Below, piece by piece: positions 54,892-64,000 of a DNA stretch of 64,000 nt. This DNA is from Dactylonectria macrodidyma. Lineage: Eukaryota > Ascomycota > Sordariomycetes > Hypocreales > Nectriaceae. Position 1 is the first letter of the stretch. Each line of letters begins with the position of its first letter. The notes under the pieces are model-generated. The model was not told the origin of the DNA and did not search any database. It worked only from the letters and a program-made list of their open reading frames with translations. Position numbers and translations under genes: made by a program. The stretch lies in contig JAGMUV010000035.1 of NCBI GenBank assembly GCA_020744425.1, forward strand, positions 1-64,000. Reading direction: 5' to 3'.

Positions 54892-56162
54892 ATGATGGTA
54901 GACGTCGACTTGACCCTCGGGTCCTCTAGCGACTCTGAAAGCTTTCCAGCGGGAAACTTACCAAGCCAGCCAGAGTCGCCCACGGCCGCAGCCGGCATTT
55001 TCCAGAATCGATTTGATTCTTTGCCACGCACATTCACCAACCTTAGCCATCGCAGCACCCCTCGGGCCCCTATCAGCCCTCCTCCCCTTAACGGAAGACC
55101 TGACGGCACCAACACTCCTCAGCCTCAGGCCTCTATCCCCCCATCACTGAATGCTCCTATCCCGGCACTCAGACCGCCTCCAGCCTCGGCCACGGCGTTT
55201 TTTACTCCCGACGTTACCCGCGACATGACGAGGCTGTCGGGAGTCGGGGTGAGCATTGGCTCTCAGCAAGTCACGCCGCCCCTGGAGCTTCATCCTGTCA
55301 AAGTCCAACAACCTGCCCAGGATGCAACCCCCAAGGCGCTTCAAACTCCCAGAAAATCTGATTGGAGTGTTCGTCGCATTGTGGACTCTTTGAGAACTTT
55401 TCAGCAAGACATCAAGAACAGTCATGCGCAGTTGGCCGCTTATATTATCGACTCAACCGAGGCCACTGAGCGTCGTGTTCATACAGGAACCGATCTCTTC
55501 GCCAGCCTCAATGCGAAACCCGATTTGGAAAAACCTGCCGAAAGCATGAGAGTGAAATTCAAGGTACATAGCTAGATCCTGTCGTTGCTTTGTTCAGCCC
55601 GAAGGGCGTTATACTCAGTCAGAAAGAAGACCATAAAACCTCTTCTGATTGGCCAATTAGTCTGGCCTGTGCTCAACTCGTGCACGAATTGGTCGGCCAC
55701 CAAAATGAAGGCCCACAAACCCCTGAGCGTTGACTAGGTAACTAGGTAACTAGCTTGGCAAGCTCTCCAAGAGCTTTCAGGTTCTTCTTTTCTTCAATGC
55801 AATCAATATGTTGGGTTTCTAAGCACGATTCTGACTGAATAAGCCCCGTGCCCCTTGCTCCTTACACTAACCAACGTGGCGGCTGCTTCCCTTTCTGTCA
55901 AATCTATCAAATCAAACCCATCAGGTTGCTAACGGTATCTAGGTTCACATATTACCTCCGCAACCGGCCTACCTGTCAAGATTCCTCGGTTACCCTGCCT
56001 CCGGGAAGCAGTGCAGTTTCCTCCCTGATCATTCAGACCTGATCTAACTACCTCAAAGACAACCTCTCTATGGGTACTGGACGTAAGTCGTCGCGAAGCC
56101 TCCTTGCCCGAGCGATATCCAGCAGTCTAGGTGGGTAAGAGGTGGGATATATAGACGGCCAG

Positions 56163-56306
56163 ATGGAGGACGATATACTCCAGGCAGTTCGAAACTGCCG
56201 TACCTGCCAGAAAGACCTGCCCGAAGTCGAATTTCGAAGCGTCAAGGACCCTGCGAAGCTTACAGGAGAGTGTGCCAGCTGTAGGCACGCTGAAGGGAAC
56301 GGGTAG
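56163..56306 (+). CDS. 47-aa zinc-ribbon-like ORF upstream of Helitron C Rep
   Basis: ATG 56163 reads MEDDILQAVRNCRTCQKDLP, EVEFRSVKDPAKLTGECASC, RHAEGNG, stop. The spacing CxxC ... CxxC fits a small zinc-binding knuckle. It lies 26 bp before the Rep start in another frame, so it may be a leader peptide, a first exon of the Rep protein, or a separate small gene. Similar C-x2-C leaders stand at the front of many fungal TE proteins. Unproven. Confidence 0.4.
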   Translation: MEDDILQAVRNCRTCQKDLPEVEFRSVKDPAKLTGECASCRHAEGNG

Positions 56307-56332
56307 CCGGATCCCGAGCCGCCGTTGCCGCC

Positions 56333-59300
56333 ATGCGGAATATCGCCTTGAGGCTATCGCCACGCCGAGCCACGAAAAGGACCGATTCACTAGCTAACCA
56401 GACGCCTCCAAGGCGGGCTGCGCCAACGCCTGCGTCTGTGCACGGCTTACAACCTCCTGCCACACCTGCCTTATTCCGTGGTCTGGCGCCCGCACTCCAG
56501 GGACTGCCTAGACCTCTGCTGGGGCCATCGACCCCAAGCGCGGTAGAGGGACCTTCCCCTATCCCTCCTACCCTTAGCCTGCCAACAGTAGTTCTGGGCA
56601 CGCCGATTCCTCAAACGCCAATTCCTCAAGGCACTCTTCCAACGGCTCCTGTTGTGCTAGGCACGCCTATACCACAGGAATCATTCCCTACCACTCCTTC
56701 ATTACCGTCACAGAGTCATCGTCGCGGCCGCTATACACGTCAAGGCGCACATTCTCAAGAGCGACAGTTTGATCAGATCGTTGATCCACCTTTTACAGGG
56801 GACCTTAACTTGCCTGCCCTTAGTGAGGAGGATCAGGCCCTTGTGCGGGAGTTCTATACTGCCCTGAACGACGACAAGATGCATAGTTGCATTCGCTGCC
56901 GGGAGCATTGGTTCGATATGAAGCGAAATAGCTTGCAAATCTGCAGCCGCTGCATTAGTCGAGACAAGGAAAGAGCCCCTGACGAGCCCTACTTCTTTAG
57001 CGCTACGAATAACCTTGACTTTGGGGAAGTCCCCGGCAATCTACCTGATCTAACGATGGTTGAGGAGATGCTTATTGCTAGGATTCACGTACACGTGAAG
57101 GTCCTACAGGTACGTGGCGCTCAATATAAATACCGCGGCCACGTTGTCCACTTTCTTCGCAACGTTGGTAGGCTATTTGAAGAGCTCCCGGTCCTACCTG
57201 AAGAGCTAGATATCGTACTCCTGCGGCCTCCTAATATGGAGGGCGACCCTCACTTCCAGCAGCAGTTTGCTCGTGATTTCCGGGTACGCCGCTCATGCCT
57301 GTTGACCTGGCTCCATTACCTACAGCGCCACCACCCGGGCTATCGCGATATCGTTGTGAGGCAGGATCGCTTGCAACGGCTTCCTCTTGACGGCAGCATA
57401 GTTGCTTCCATTGCTTGCCAAGTGGCTGACATACCTGACGGCGAGGTCCCCCAAGGCCCTGTTGAGGAGGTAGTAGAAGAGGATCCTTGCGATGCCGACG
57501 CATCAGCGATCCCGAATTTGCAGGTTACCGATACCGAATTAAACGCCCTGCAGTCCCGATTCCTTAATGGTACCCCTGACCCTGAGCGTATGGCTGATCT
57601 TGAGCATATGCCGCTTGGCGCGCAGGCTCAACACCAGATGCCGTTGCCTTCCATTCGCAGGACCCCTATTAACGAATTCAACCGTTCCCAGCCGCTGTTA
57701 ACGCTCGCGTTCCCTACTCTTTACCCTGACGGCAAGGCCGACTTCGTGGAGCCTCGCCTACGGAGCATCACGTACCAGGACTACCTTGCCCATGCGATGA
57801 GATGGCAAGACGGACGTTTTGCCCGCCATAAGACGTGGCCTTTCGTCGCCCTCAACACGCTGTTACGTGCGCAGGTCAGAAAGCGAAGCAACTACTTAGT
57901 CAAGCAACACGAAGGCCGCCGTCAACCTCTTACGCGCGCTGACATAGAGGAAGCGATGGCTAAGCCTGACGAGCCAGAGGCTCAGGCCCTGATCCAGTCG
58001 ATCACGCGCCAAGCCGCCGTAATCAGGGGCACCCGGCCATATTGGTATAAGCAAAGAAAGGAATTGGAAGCATATGCCTACAATCTAGGCAGGCCTGGCC
58101 TTTTCGTTACTGCAAGTGCGGCTGATTACCACTGGGAGTCCCTATATCGTCATATGCCTCGATTCCAAGAGTGGAAAGCAGCTCCTGAGGCGGCGCGGAT
58201 GGCCCTGTCCCGGCAATTACTGAGAGACAACGCCCACATTGCAGCTTATCACTTCCATAAGCGTTATACGCTGTTTAGAACTATTGTCCTGAAGCAGAAG
58301 TTTAACCTAACGGACTTTTGGGGTCGCTACGAGTGGCAGGGCAGGGGTTCCAGTCACCACCATGGCCTATATTGGTTAAGTGGTCACCCAGATTTAGATC
58401 CTGATAATGGTCAGTCCCGAGAGCAATTCGCTCGAATCTGGGGATATCACGTATCTGCTGTTAACCCAGAGCCTCAGCGGATACAGGCGCCTGGGGAAGG
58501 GAATCCCCTGATTAGTAATCTATTGGAGCATCCCCTTACCGTTCAGTTCCTATCAATGGTAGTCAACCGCGTGCAACGCCACCGATGCAACAACTACTGT
58601 ATGCAGCTCAATAAGCATACCAAGCAGTTAGAGTGCCGCTTTGGATTTCCTCACGGGCAGCGCCTCCTAGCCTCCCTTGACAAGGTTCCTCATTCTAAGC
58701 ACTGGAGCTTCAGGGGCGAGCGAAACGATAGCCAGATTAACCACTACAACCGCTTGCTTACCGTTGCATGGCTAGCCAATACAGATGTGTCGCCCTGCAC
58801 GAGCCTACAGCAGGTAATCGATTACGCAGCCAAATACTGCTCCAAGTCGGAAAAGAGGAGCGAGTCTTTTGCCCAGATTGGGAAGACCCTGATGCCCCGG
58901 GTCAAGGACCACAACCCCCTGATTTCCTTCACGTCAAAGCTCCTAAATCAGCTAGTTGCTGAGCGAGACTACTCGAAGCAGGAGGTTAGCCACTTGCTCC
59001 TCGGTCTGCCGTTACAAGAGGGCTCACGAACCTGCCTATACGTTGATTGCCGTAATCCTGACAGGCATTCCCGCTCCCTACGGATTGACGGCGATGAGGT
59101 TGACGAGGCGCCTAACGTCTACGAAAAGTACTGTCAACGCCCAGAAGCCCTAGAGGACCTGACCTATGTTTCCTTTCTCAAATACTGGAATTTCCGCTCT
59201 AGGAACCCTTCCATGTGGAAGCAATGGCAGCCAGGCAACGTTAACGGCAGGCCTCGTGTATTGGTCTACTTTCCTCGCTACCAGGCTGATCCGGAAGGCC

Positions 59301-61162
59301 AACAGTGGCCAGATTACTGCCGCGTTAAGCTAACGTTAAACCACCCACATCGCCGCCTTGATGAGCTCCTCACATTTGGCGGCCGGCGTTTTAATTCTCA
59401 CGCTAAGGCCTTCTCCTATTGTTGGCAGCACCACAGTCATGGTGATGACCATTACGGCCGGCCAAAAGAGGCTCGATTACAACCTCAAGAGGATCAGTAC
59501 GAGACTCTGCCTGTGGAGGAAGAATTTGATGACGAAGACTGGATCCGCCTCGCCGCCCTTTTACCTGACAACCCCCTTACCCAGGAAGATCTTGACCTAC
59601 TTGGCCGCCGCGATATCGACGTCAATTACGACTGGACACGGCATGTGGGCACGTATCCGGAATTTCGAGATAGCTACTGGAAAGACCTTATCGCTAGCCA
59701 CCCTATAGCCAACGATGTGGAGGTCCTTGGCCCTCACTGGCGTGACCAGCTTAACCCACAACAACGGCTCGTGTACGACACCTTCATGGGCCACTTCCAG
59801 GCGCAAAATCCTGCTCAAATCCTTCTCCACGTTGACGGCGGTGGTGGTACAGGCAAGTCCTTCCTTATCAAGGTGCTTTCCTCCCATCTTCAGGCGGCTG
59901 CCGTACCGAATCCTAGCCCTATTTGCCGCGTAGCACCAACAGGCGTTGCGAGTAACCAGATACAAGGCAGCACCATACATTCGTTGCTACGTCTCCCAGT
60001 AGGTGGTGCTTTTACCGACCTTCCTCCAACCGACGCAGCCGCCCTTCAGTCTCGCCTACGGCACGTCAAATACCTCGTTATCGATGAAAAGAGCATGCTA
60101 GGGCTTGAGCAGCTGGCGCGGATCGATTCCCGACTGCGGCAGGCCTTTCCACAACGTAGATTCGAGTTCTTTGGTGGTGTGAGTGTCTTGCTTGTAGGCG
60201 ATTTCTTCCAGTTACCACCAGTCCGGCAAAAGCCCCTGTATTCGACTAGCACCAGCCTGTCTTCGTTGGAAAGGAGAGGGCAAGTGGCCTACCGGTTGTT
60301 TGACCGCACCGTCTTCCTGACCACGGTACAGCGCCAGGCTGGGGACGATCAGGCCCGGTTCCGTCAGGCCTTGCAAGAACTGCGTGAAGTTAAGTTATCT
60401 ATACCGTCTTGGAACCTCCTTAGCAATCGGGTACAGGCCAAGCTAACACAGAGCGAGGTTGACAGATTCAGGGCCGCTTTGCGGGTGTATTCTACAAAAG
60501 CCCGCGTCAACGAATACAATTACGAGCATATGGTACACCTCAACGCCCCGACAATACAAGTAGAGGCAAAGAATCAGGGCAACGGCGCGGGGCAGGCGGC
60601 AAGCGACCATGCTGGCAATCTATCCAACAAGTTTCCCGTTGCTAAGGGCGCCAGGGTAATGCTCACGACTAATTTATGGCAGCCAGCTGGCCTAGTTAAC
60701 GGCGCCCAGGGTACTGTATACGATATCGCCTGGAATGCAGGCACCAACCCATGGGAAGACCCCCCAGCCGTTATTATGGTGGATTTCGATAGCTACGATG
60801 GACCGCCGTATCTAACAACTAACGAGGGCAGGAAAATCGTACCCATCCTTCCAGTCACGCGTGATTTCCTAGTGGGCAACGAGACCTGCGCTCGCACACA
60901 GTTTCCCCTGATCGTGGCATTTGCCATCACTGTTCACAAATGCCAGAGCCTAACGAAGGATCAGATAGTTACTGACCTCGCTACACGCGACTTCCAGGCC
61001 GGTATTAGTTATGTTGCCGTCTCACGAGTTACCTCGCTGCAAGGCCTACTCCTTGAGGCGCCTTTCGATCGTCAGAGCCTCTATAATCACACGCCCACGG
61101 AAGGTTTATACGCCTGCGTTTCATACGTGCTGCCTTTGTGGCTAACTATAAGGCAGGGATGA
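56333..61162 (+). CDS. Helitron C Rep/helicase, 1609 aa
   Basis: A single uninterrupted ORF for the rolling-circle transposase. Pro-rich N-terminus, then a zinc motif CIRCREHWF ... ICSRCISRD (about 185-210), and the Helitron N-terminal domain (VEEMLIARIHVHVKVLQVRG). HUH endonuclease: GSSHHHGLYWLSG at about 674. Two-Tyr motif YAAKYCSK at about 832. Pif1-like helicase with Walker A DGGGGTGKSFLIK at about 1169, Walker B YLVIDEKSMLGLEQL at about 1250, LLVGDFFQLPPV, RVNEYNYEH and the end motif FAITVHKCQSLTKDQIV, YVAVSRVTSLQGLLL. All catalytic residues are present, so it is potentially active. Only the extreme C-terminus may be altered: one frame over, VANYKAGMKMRLADQQHRQA continues past the stop to 61241. 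A homologous helicase fragment lies at 52973. Confidence 0.93.
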   Translation: MRNIALRLSPRRATKRTDSLANQTPPRRAAPTPASVHGLQPPATPALFRGLAPALQGLPRPLLGPSTPSAVEGPSPIPPTLSLPTVVLGTPIPQTPIPQGTLPTAPVVLGTPIPQESFPTTPSLPSQSHRRGRYTRQGAHSQERQFDQIVDPPFTGDLNLPALSEEDQALVREFYTALNDDKMHSCIRCREHWFDMKRNSLQICSRCISRDKERAPDEPYFFSATNNLDFGEVPGNLPDLTMVEEMLIARIHVHVKVLQVRGAQYKYRGHVVHFLRNVGRLFEELPVLPEELDIVLLRPPNMEGDPHFQQQFARDFRVRRSCLLTWLHYLQRHHPGYRDIVVRQDRLQRLPLDGSIVASIACQVADIPDGEVPQGPVEEVVEEDPCDADASAIPNLQVTDTELNALQSRFLNGTPDPERMADLEHMPLGAQAQHQMPLPSIRRTPINEFNRSQPLLTLAFPTLYPDGKADFVEPRLRSITYQDYLAHAMRWQDGRFARHKTWPFVALNTLLRAQVRKRSNYLVKQHEGRRQPLTRADIEEAMAKPDEPEAQALIQSITRQAAVIRGTRPYWYKQRKELEAYAYNLGRPGLFVTASAADYHWESLYRHMPRFQEWKAAPEAARMALSRQLLRDNAHIAAYHFHKRYTLFRTIVLKQKFNLTDFWGRYEWQGRGSSHHHGLYWLSGHPDLDPDNGQSREQFARIWGYHVSAVNPEPQRIQAPGEGNPLISNLLEHPLTVQFLSMVVNRVQRHRCNNYCMQLNKHTKQLECRFGFPHGQRLLASLDKVPHSKHWSFRGERNDSQINHYNRLLTVAWLANTDVSPCTSLQQVIDYAAKYCSKSEKRSESFAQIGKTLMPRVKDHNPLISFTSKLLNQLVAERDYSKQEVSHLLLGLPLQEGSRTCLYVDCRNPDRHSRSLRIDGDEVDEAPNVYEKYCQRPEALEDLTYVSFLKYWNFRSRNPSMWKQWQPGNVNGRPRVLVYFPRYQADPEGQQWPDYCRVKLTLNHPHRRLDELLTFGGRRFNSHAKAFSYCWQHHSHGDDHYGRPKEARLQPQEDQYETLPVEEEFDDEDWIRLAALLPDNPLTQEDLDLLGRRDIDVNYDWTRHVGTYPEFRDSYWKDLIASHPIANDVEVLGPHWRDQLNPQQRLVYDTFMGHFQAQNPAQILLHVDGGGGTGKSFLIKVLSSHLQAAAVPNPSPICRVAPTGVASNQIQGSTIHSLLRLPVGGAFTDLPPTDAAALQSRLRHVKYLVIDEKSMLGLEQLARIDSRLRQAFPQRRFEFFGGVSVLLVGDFFQLPPVRQKPLYSTSTSLSSLERRGQVAYRLFDRTVFLTTVQRQAGDDQARFRQALQELREVKLSIPSWNLLSNRVQAKLTQSEVDRFRAALRVYSTKARVNEYNYEHMVHLNAPTIQVEAKNQGNGAGQAASDHAGNLSNKFPVAKGARVMLTTNLWQPAGLVNGAQGTVYDIAWNAGTNPWEDPPAVIMVDFDSYDGPPYLTTNEGRKIVPILPVTRDFLVGNETCARTQFPLIVAFAITVHKCQSLTKDQIVTDLATRDFQAGISYVAVSRVTSLQGLLLEAPFDRQSLYNHTPTEGLYACVSYVLPLWLTIRQG

Positions 61163-61446
61163 AGATGCGCCTTGCTGACCAACAACACCGTCAGGCTCAA
61201 CAGCTGACCGATCCGCCGTATCCACCACGCTACATTGACTAAACGATGTGTTGCTATAAGCTACAGGGAAAGGGGAGGTTTGACATCCGGTATATAGTTA
61301 GATTGGGCCTGTCAGGAAGCGTGAGAGGGAACAAACTCCCTTACTACAGGTTTGGAGCGGTTTAACAGCTTGTTACCCGTCGCAAGAGAAAGGGGGGTTC
61401 TAGGGGGTCCTCCCAGGAGAGTTGAATTGCAGATATACGATATTTA
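61163..61446. other. 3' untranslated part of Helitron C
   Basis: Non-coding stretch between the Rep stop and the subterminal inverted repeat, apart from the alternative-frame tail ending at 61241. Purine runs (GGGAAAGGGGAGG, AGAGAAAGGGGGG) are the only notable content. Confidence 0.4.
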
Positions 61447-62374
61447 CCCTTCGGGCTGGATATTCAGCCGTTAAGTCTTTTGCCTTGGCAACTTAACGGG
61501 TGTTCGAAGTATTTTAACGTCTTACTAACGGCAGATCAGCAACACCGACAGCATAGTAAAGTCAAGAAAGACGGTCGTGAGGAGCGATATGGCGTTGTGT
61601 GCATCCAGACTGACGAGGAGCGTGTTCCTCGGTATCGATTCCACCATGTGGAAATTAAAAAGAACATGCTGACTCCAAACACGATGCTGACATTCGTTCC
61701 CCATTTGAGGGACCTGGAAAGTTCGGAGGAGTCCAAGTACAACGTCTAGCTGCAAGAGCTCGAAAACATTAATCGAAAATCCAGCTTCAAACCAATGAGT
61801 CGAGAGGACAAGGTCTCTCTTACTGTTCGATCAGAGTATGCTTCGACAGTCTCCCTCTATCTTGAGGGTTGGCTAGAGAAGCTGGCGATTCCTTGCTGTA
61901 ATAAGTCGACCCTAATTCGATACATGGCCAGCCAAGAGCCGGATGATGCTATCACGCCTCGCCAGAAGACGGACATCCTGAACTCGCATCGCGAAGTCGA
62001 TACAGCGACCTCGGAGGCAAAGAAGACGGCCGAGATGTTCACCGAAGCCTTCCAGCTCGTGTTTCACAAGGACCAACCCCACCTGAAGCAGATTCAGTTG
62101 CGTGATGTGCTCTTGCTTGACGAGTCAGTTGATAGCATCATGGATTCAAAACCAACAGCCAAGGACAACTCTAGTTCTCAGAATGAGAGTGAGGACGAAC
62201 TGGCAGAGTACAACTTGGGAACATATTGCATTCTAGGTTGTCTGATTTGTTACAGCCACTCGTGTGAACATGGCGAATACGATGCACAGAACTGCAAGCG
62301 GACTTTCTCCATCATTTCCCGTCTTTCGGACACTCTGAAACAAAGAAGACGTATCTCAGTCGACGCCGATGGGA

Positions 62375-62526
62375 ATACCAATGGGACTGCCAATGGGACT
62401 GTCAATGGGACTGCCAATGGGACTGTTAATGGGACTGTCAATGGGACCGTCAACGGAACCGCCAATGGGATTGTTCACGGGACCGTCAACGGAGCAGTCA
62501 ACGGAGCAGTTAATGGAACCGTCAAA
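62375..62526 (+). repeat. 12-bp coding minisatellite, Asn-Gly-Thr-(Ala/Val) repeats
   Basis: About twelve imperfect copies of a 12-bp unit (AATGGGACTGTC and variants) inside kmt6 exon 2, encoding NGTA/NGTV/NGAV tetrapeptides. The length is a multiple of three throughout, so the frame survives. The repeat lies between the SANT-like region and the CXC domain, in a linker. Asn-Gly-Thr is also an N-glycosylation sequon, irrelevant for a nuclear protein. Confidence 0.9.
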
Positions 62527-64000
62527 GGCCATACGGATTTTCTGGGAGTCTGCAAACGCAATTGCTACCGCAAACCCCCGCTCCTGGACGCTAGGCATCC
62601 CCCATGGTCAGAGGATGAACATATTGTCTTGCGATCTGTTCTTGTCACTGCAAAGGGCAGCAAAGTGACGCGAGACCCGTTATGCCTGGTCGCCGACTTT
62701 CTCGATCGCGACTGCTGCGATGTTTTCCGGGAATGCAAGTCGATGCAAATCTCATTACCGGAGCCCCAGCCCGCCATAAAGCAGCAAATCAGAACTGTTT
62801 CGTGGTATGACCGATTTAAGAAGACGCTCATTGGCGACTGGCAAGACCACATTGTAAGCCATGAGCACCAGCGACGAGAGCTGTTTGAGCCTTGCTCCCA
62901 TGATGGGCCATGCACTCTTGAAAGCTGCACATGCGTCCAGCAAGGGGTCCTCTGCGAGAAGTTCTGCGGTTGCTCCGTGGAGACGTGTGCATACAAATTT
63001 ACCGGATGTGCGTGCCATTCGCAAGGGAAGACGTGCTTCTCAAAGCAAAAGGATCGGCCTTGTATCTGCGTTCAGCTGAATCGCGAGTGTGACCCAGAGA
63101 TATGTGGCACTTGTGGCGCCTTGGAACGTGCCGATCCCGAGAACACGGAAGATGAAATTCTGCATTCGACCGGTTGCCAAAACTGTTCCTTGCAGCGCGG
63201 TGCACCTAAGGCCCTACTTCTGGGCCAGAGCCAGCTGGAGGGCGTGGGATACGGCCTCTACACGGCACAAGACATCGCCCAAGACGACTTCATCATTGAG
63301 TACGTTGGAGAACTCATTAGCCACGACGAAGGTGTTCGAAGAGAAGCAAGACGAGGAGACGTCTTTGACGAGGAATCTAACATATCGTATGTGTTCACTC
63401 TGCTGGAGAATGAGGGTATCTGGGTCGACGCGGCCATTTACGGCAACCTGAGTCGATACATCAATCATGCTTCAGAGAGCGACAAGCGCGGATGCAACAT
63501 TACGCCTCGAATCCTCTACGTCAATGGCGAATACCGAATCAAATTCACGGCGATGCGTGACATCGAAGCTGGCGAAGAACTGATTTTCAACTATGGCGAA
63601 AACTTCCCCAACCTGACGAAGAAGCTCCTCGACCATAAGGCGGGAGGAAAATCGGAGCAGGCGAAGAAGAAAGTGCGTCGGCCACGCGCTGACAATACCG
63701 AGGGAGTCGCCAGAAAGGCACCCAAAGCGGACATGAAGAAGCCCGGAAAGGCCAAGGCGATGGCACAAGTTGTTGCGACTCGGGGTTTTGAAGAAGACGA
63801 CAAGTCATTCCTTAATGGGAGCATCTTGGAGACATTGAAACCAGGCCGCAAGCGCAAGCGAGGGATGCGAGACGACTCTGAAGAGGAGGAATACCACCCA
63901 ACCGGCACTGACGCAACTGCCTCTTATGATGAGTCGCAGTCGCCTGGAACGATTGACTCAGACGCGCCGTTGGCAAAAGCTCCGACAAGACTTCGCAAGC

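Larger units (their letters stand above)
55594..61500 (+). mobile_element. Helitron C, non-canonical (Helitron2-like), in a kmt6 intron
   Basis: A 5.9-kb rolling-circle element. Left end: CAGCCCGAAGGG at 55595-55606. Its inverted copy CCCTTCGGGCTG lies at 61447-61458, subterminal on the right. Next comes a hairpin CCGTTAAGT / ACTTAACGG (61468-61476 and 61491-61499, 9-bp stem, 14-nt loop). A terminal repeat at the left whose partner is subterminal next to a 3' hairpin is the plan of Helitron2-type elements. No TC...CTRR ends and no target duplication are seen. The exact boundary may be off by a few bases. Confidence 0.75.
54892..64000 (+). pseudogene. kmt6: KMT6/EZH2 H3K27 methyltransferase; intron filled by a Helitron; one nonsense codon; 3' end beyond window
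   Basis: Catalytic subunit of Polycomb repressive complex 2. Exon 1 ends at 55563 (DWSVRRIVDSLRTFQQDIK, HAQLAAYIIDSTEATERRV, SMRVKFK). The donor is GTACAT at 55564. The acceptor is ACAG ending at 61551, with the branch site CTTACTAACG. Exon 2 starts HSKVKKDGREERYG in phase. The removed intron holds Helitron C; without it the intron would be about 80-90 nt. Exon 2: YRFHHVEIKKNMLTPNTML, TAG at 61747-61749 (SKYNV*LQELENI; family residue probably Trp), a SANT-like region, the Asn-Gly-Thr repeat, the CXC Cys cluster (62890-63180) and the SET domain: GVGYGLYTAQDI, YINHASE, GCNITPR, AGEELIFNYGENFPNLTKK. It is open to the window end. ATG 54892 is the likeliest start. Re-initiation at ATG 61795 would lose the N-terminal part. 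Confidence 0.85.

Noticed and set aside
1..64000. CRISPR array or bacterial operon organisation
   Set aside because: Spliceosomal introns, fungal gene families and eukaryotic transposons throughout; no direct-repeat/spacer array of CRISPR form.

Overview
The window reads as nuclear DNA of a filamentous ascomycete, most likely a Hypocrealean fungus of the Fusarium type. The evidence is short spliceosomal introns (about 40-90 nt) with GT...AG borders and CTAAC-like branch points, fungal gene families (Hsp30, alpha-arrestin, RGS, FMP42-like MFS, KMT6/EZH2), Fot/pogo-like DNA transposons, hAT elements, Tad-like LINE remains, several Helitrons, and nonsense codons in CpA-to-TpA (RIP-like) context. 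The genus is inferred, not shown. It looks like a transposon-rich accessory compartment: more than half of the sequence is mobile DNA, and nearly every host-type gene is broken, truncated or interrupted.

Layout. 1-6.1 kb: host-type genes, each with frameshifts (MFS transporter, Hsp30 with a heat-shock promoter, an alpha-arrestin whose 5' end is cut by a hAT element). 6.1-9.1 kb: decayed hAT element. 9.2-12.1 kb: AT-hook ORF fused at a GTA microsatellite to a truncated enoyl-CoA hydratase, then a broken MYND protein. 12.1-20.3 kb: Helitron A (decayed Rep/helicase) with a divergently transcribed, intact OB-fold-like partner gene. 20.9-30.7 kb: Helitron B, a relative in inverted orientation with the same divergent arrangement; its partner gene is cut by a 5'-truncated LINE (30.7-32.5 kb). 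32.9-34.5 kb: intact VOC/glyoxalase gene, then a VTC/SPX fragment ending at a TG...CA repeat. 36-42 kb: a MITE and two Fot/pogo-like elements, each carrying an antisense spliced second gene. 42.3-44.2 kb: RGS protein gene with one frameshift. 45.1-47.5 kb: DUF3435 fragment, a small RING gene and a fumarase-superfamily lyase pseudogene. 47.7-53.6 kb: two hAT elements and a Helitron helicase fragment. 53.9-54.1 kb: MITE. 54.9-64.0 kb: a KMT6/EZH2 histone methyltransferase gene whose first recognised intron holds a complete 5.9-kb Helitron (C).

How the parts fit. The best-preserved reading frames belong to transposons (Helitron C, hAT at 50 kb, the second pogo copy). Host-type genes carry about one single-base break per several hundred bases. 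This pattern points to gene decay in a TE-rich region more than to uniform assembly error, although error cannot be excluded. The most notable systems are the antisense gene of the pogo elements, the divergent OB-fold partner of the two Helitrons, and the Helitron lodged in an intron of the PRC2 catalytic subunit gene.
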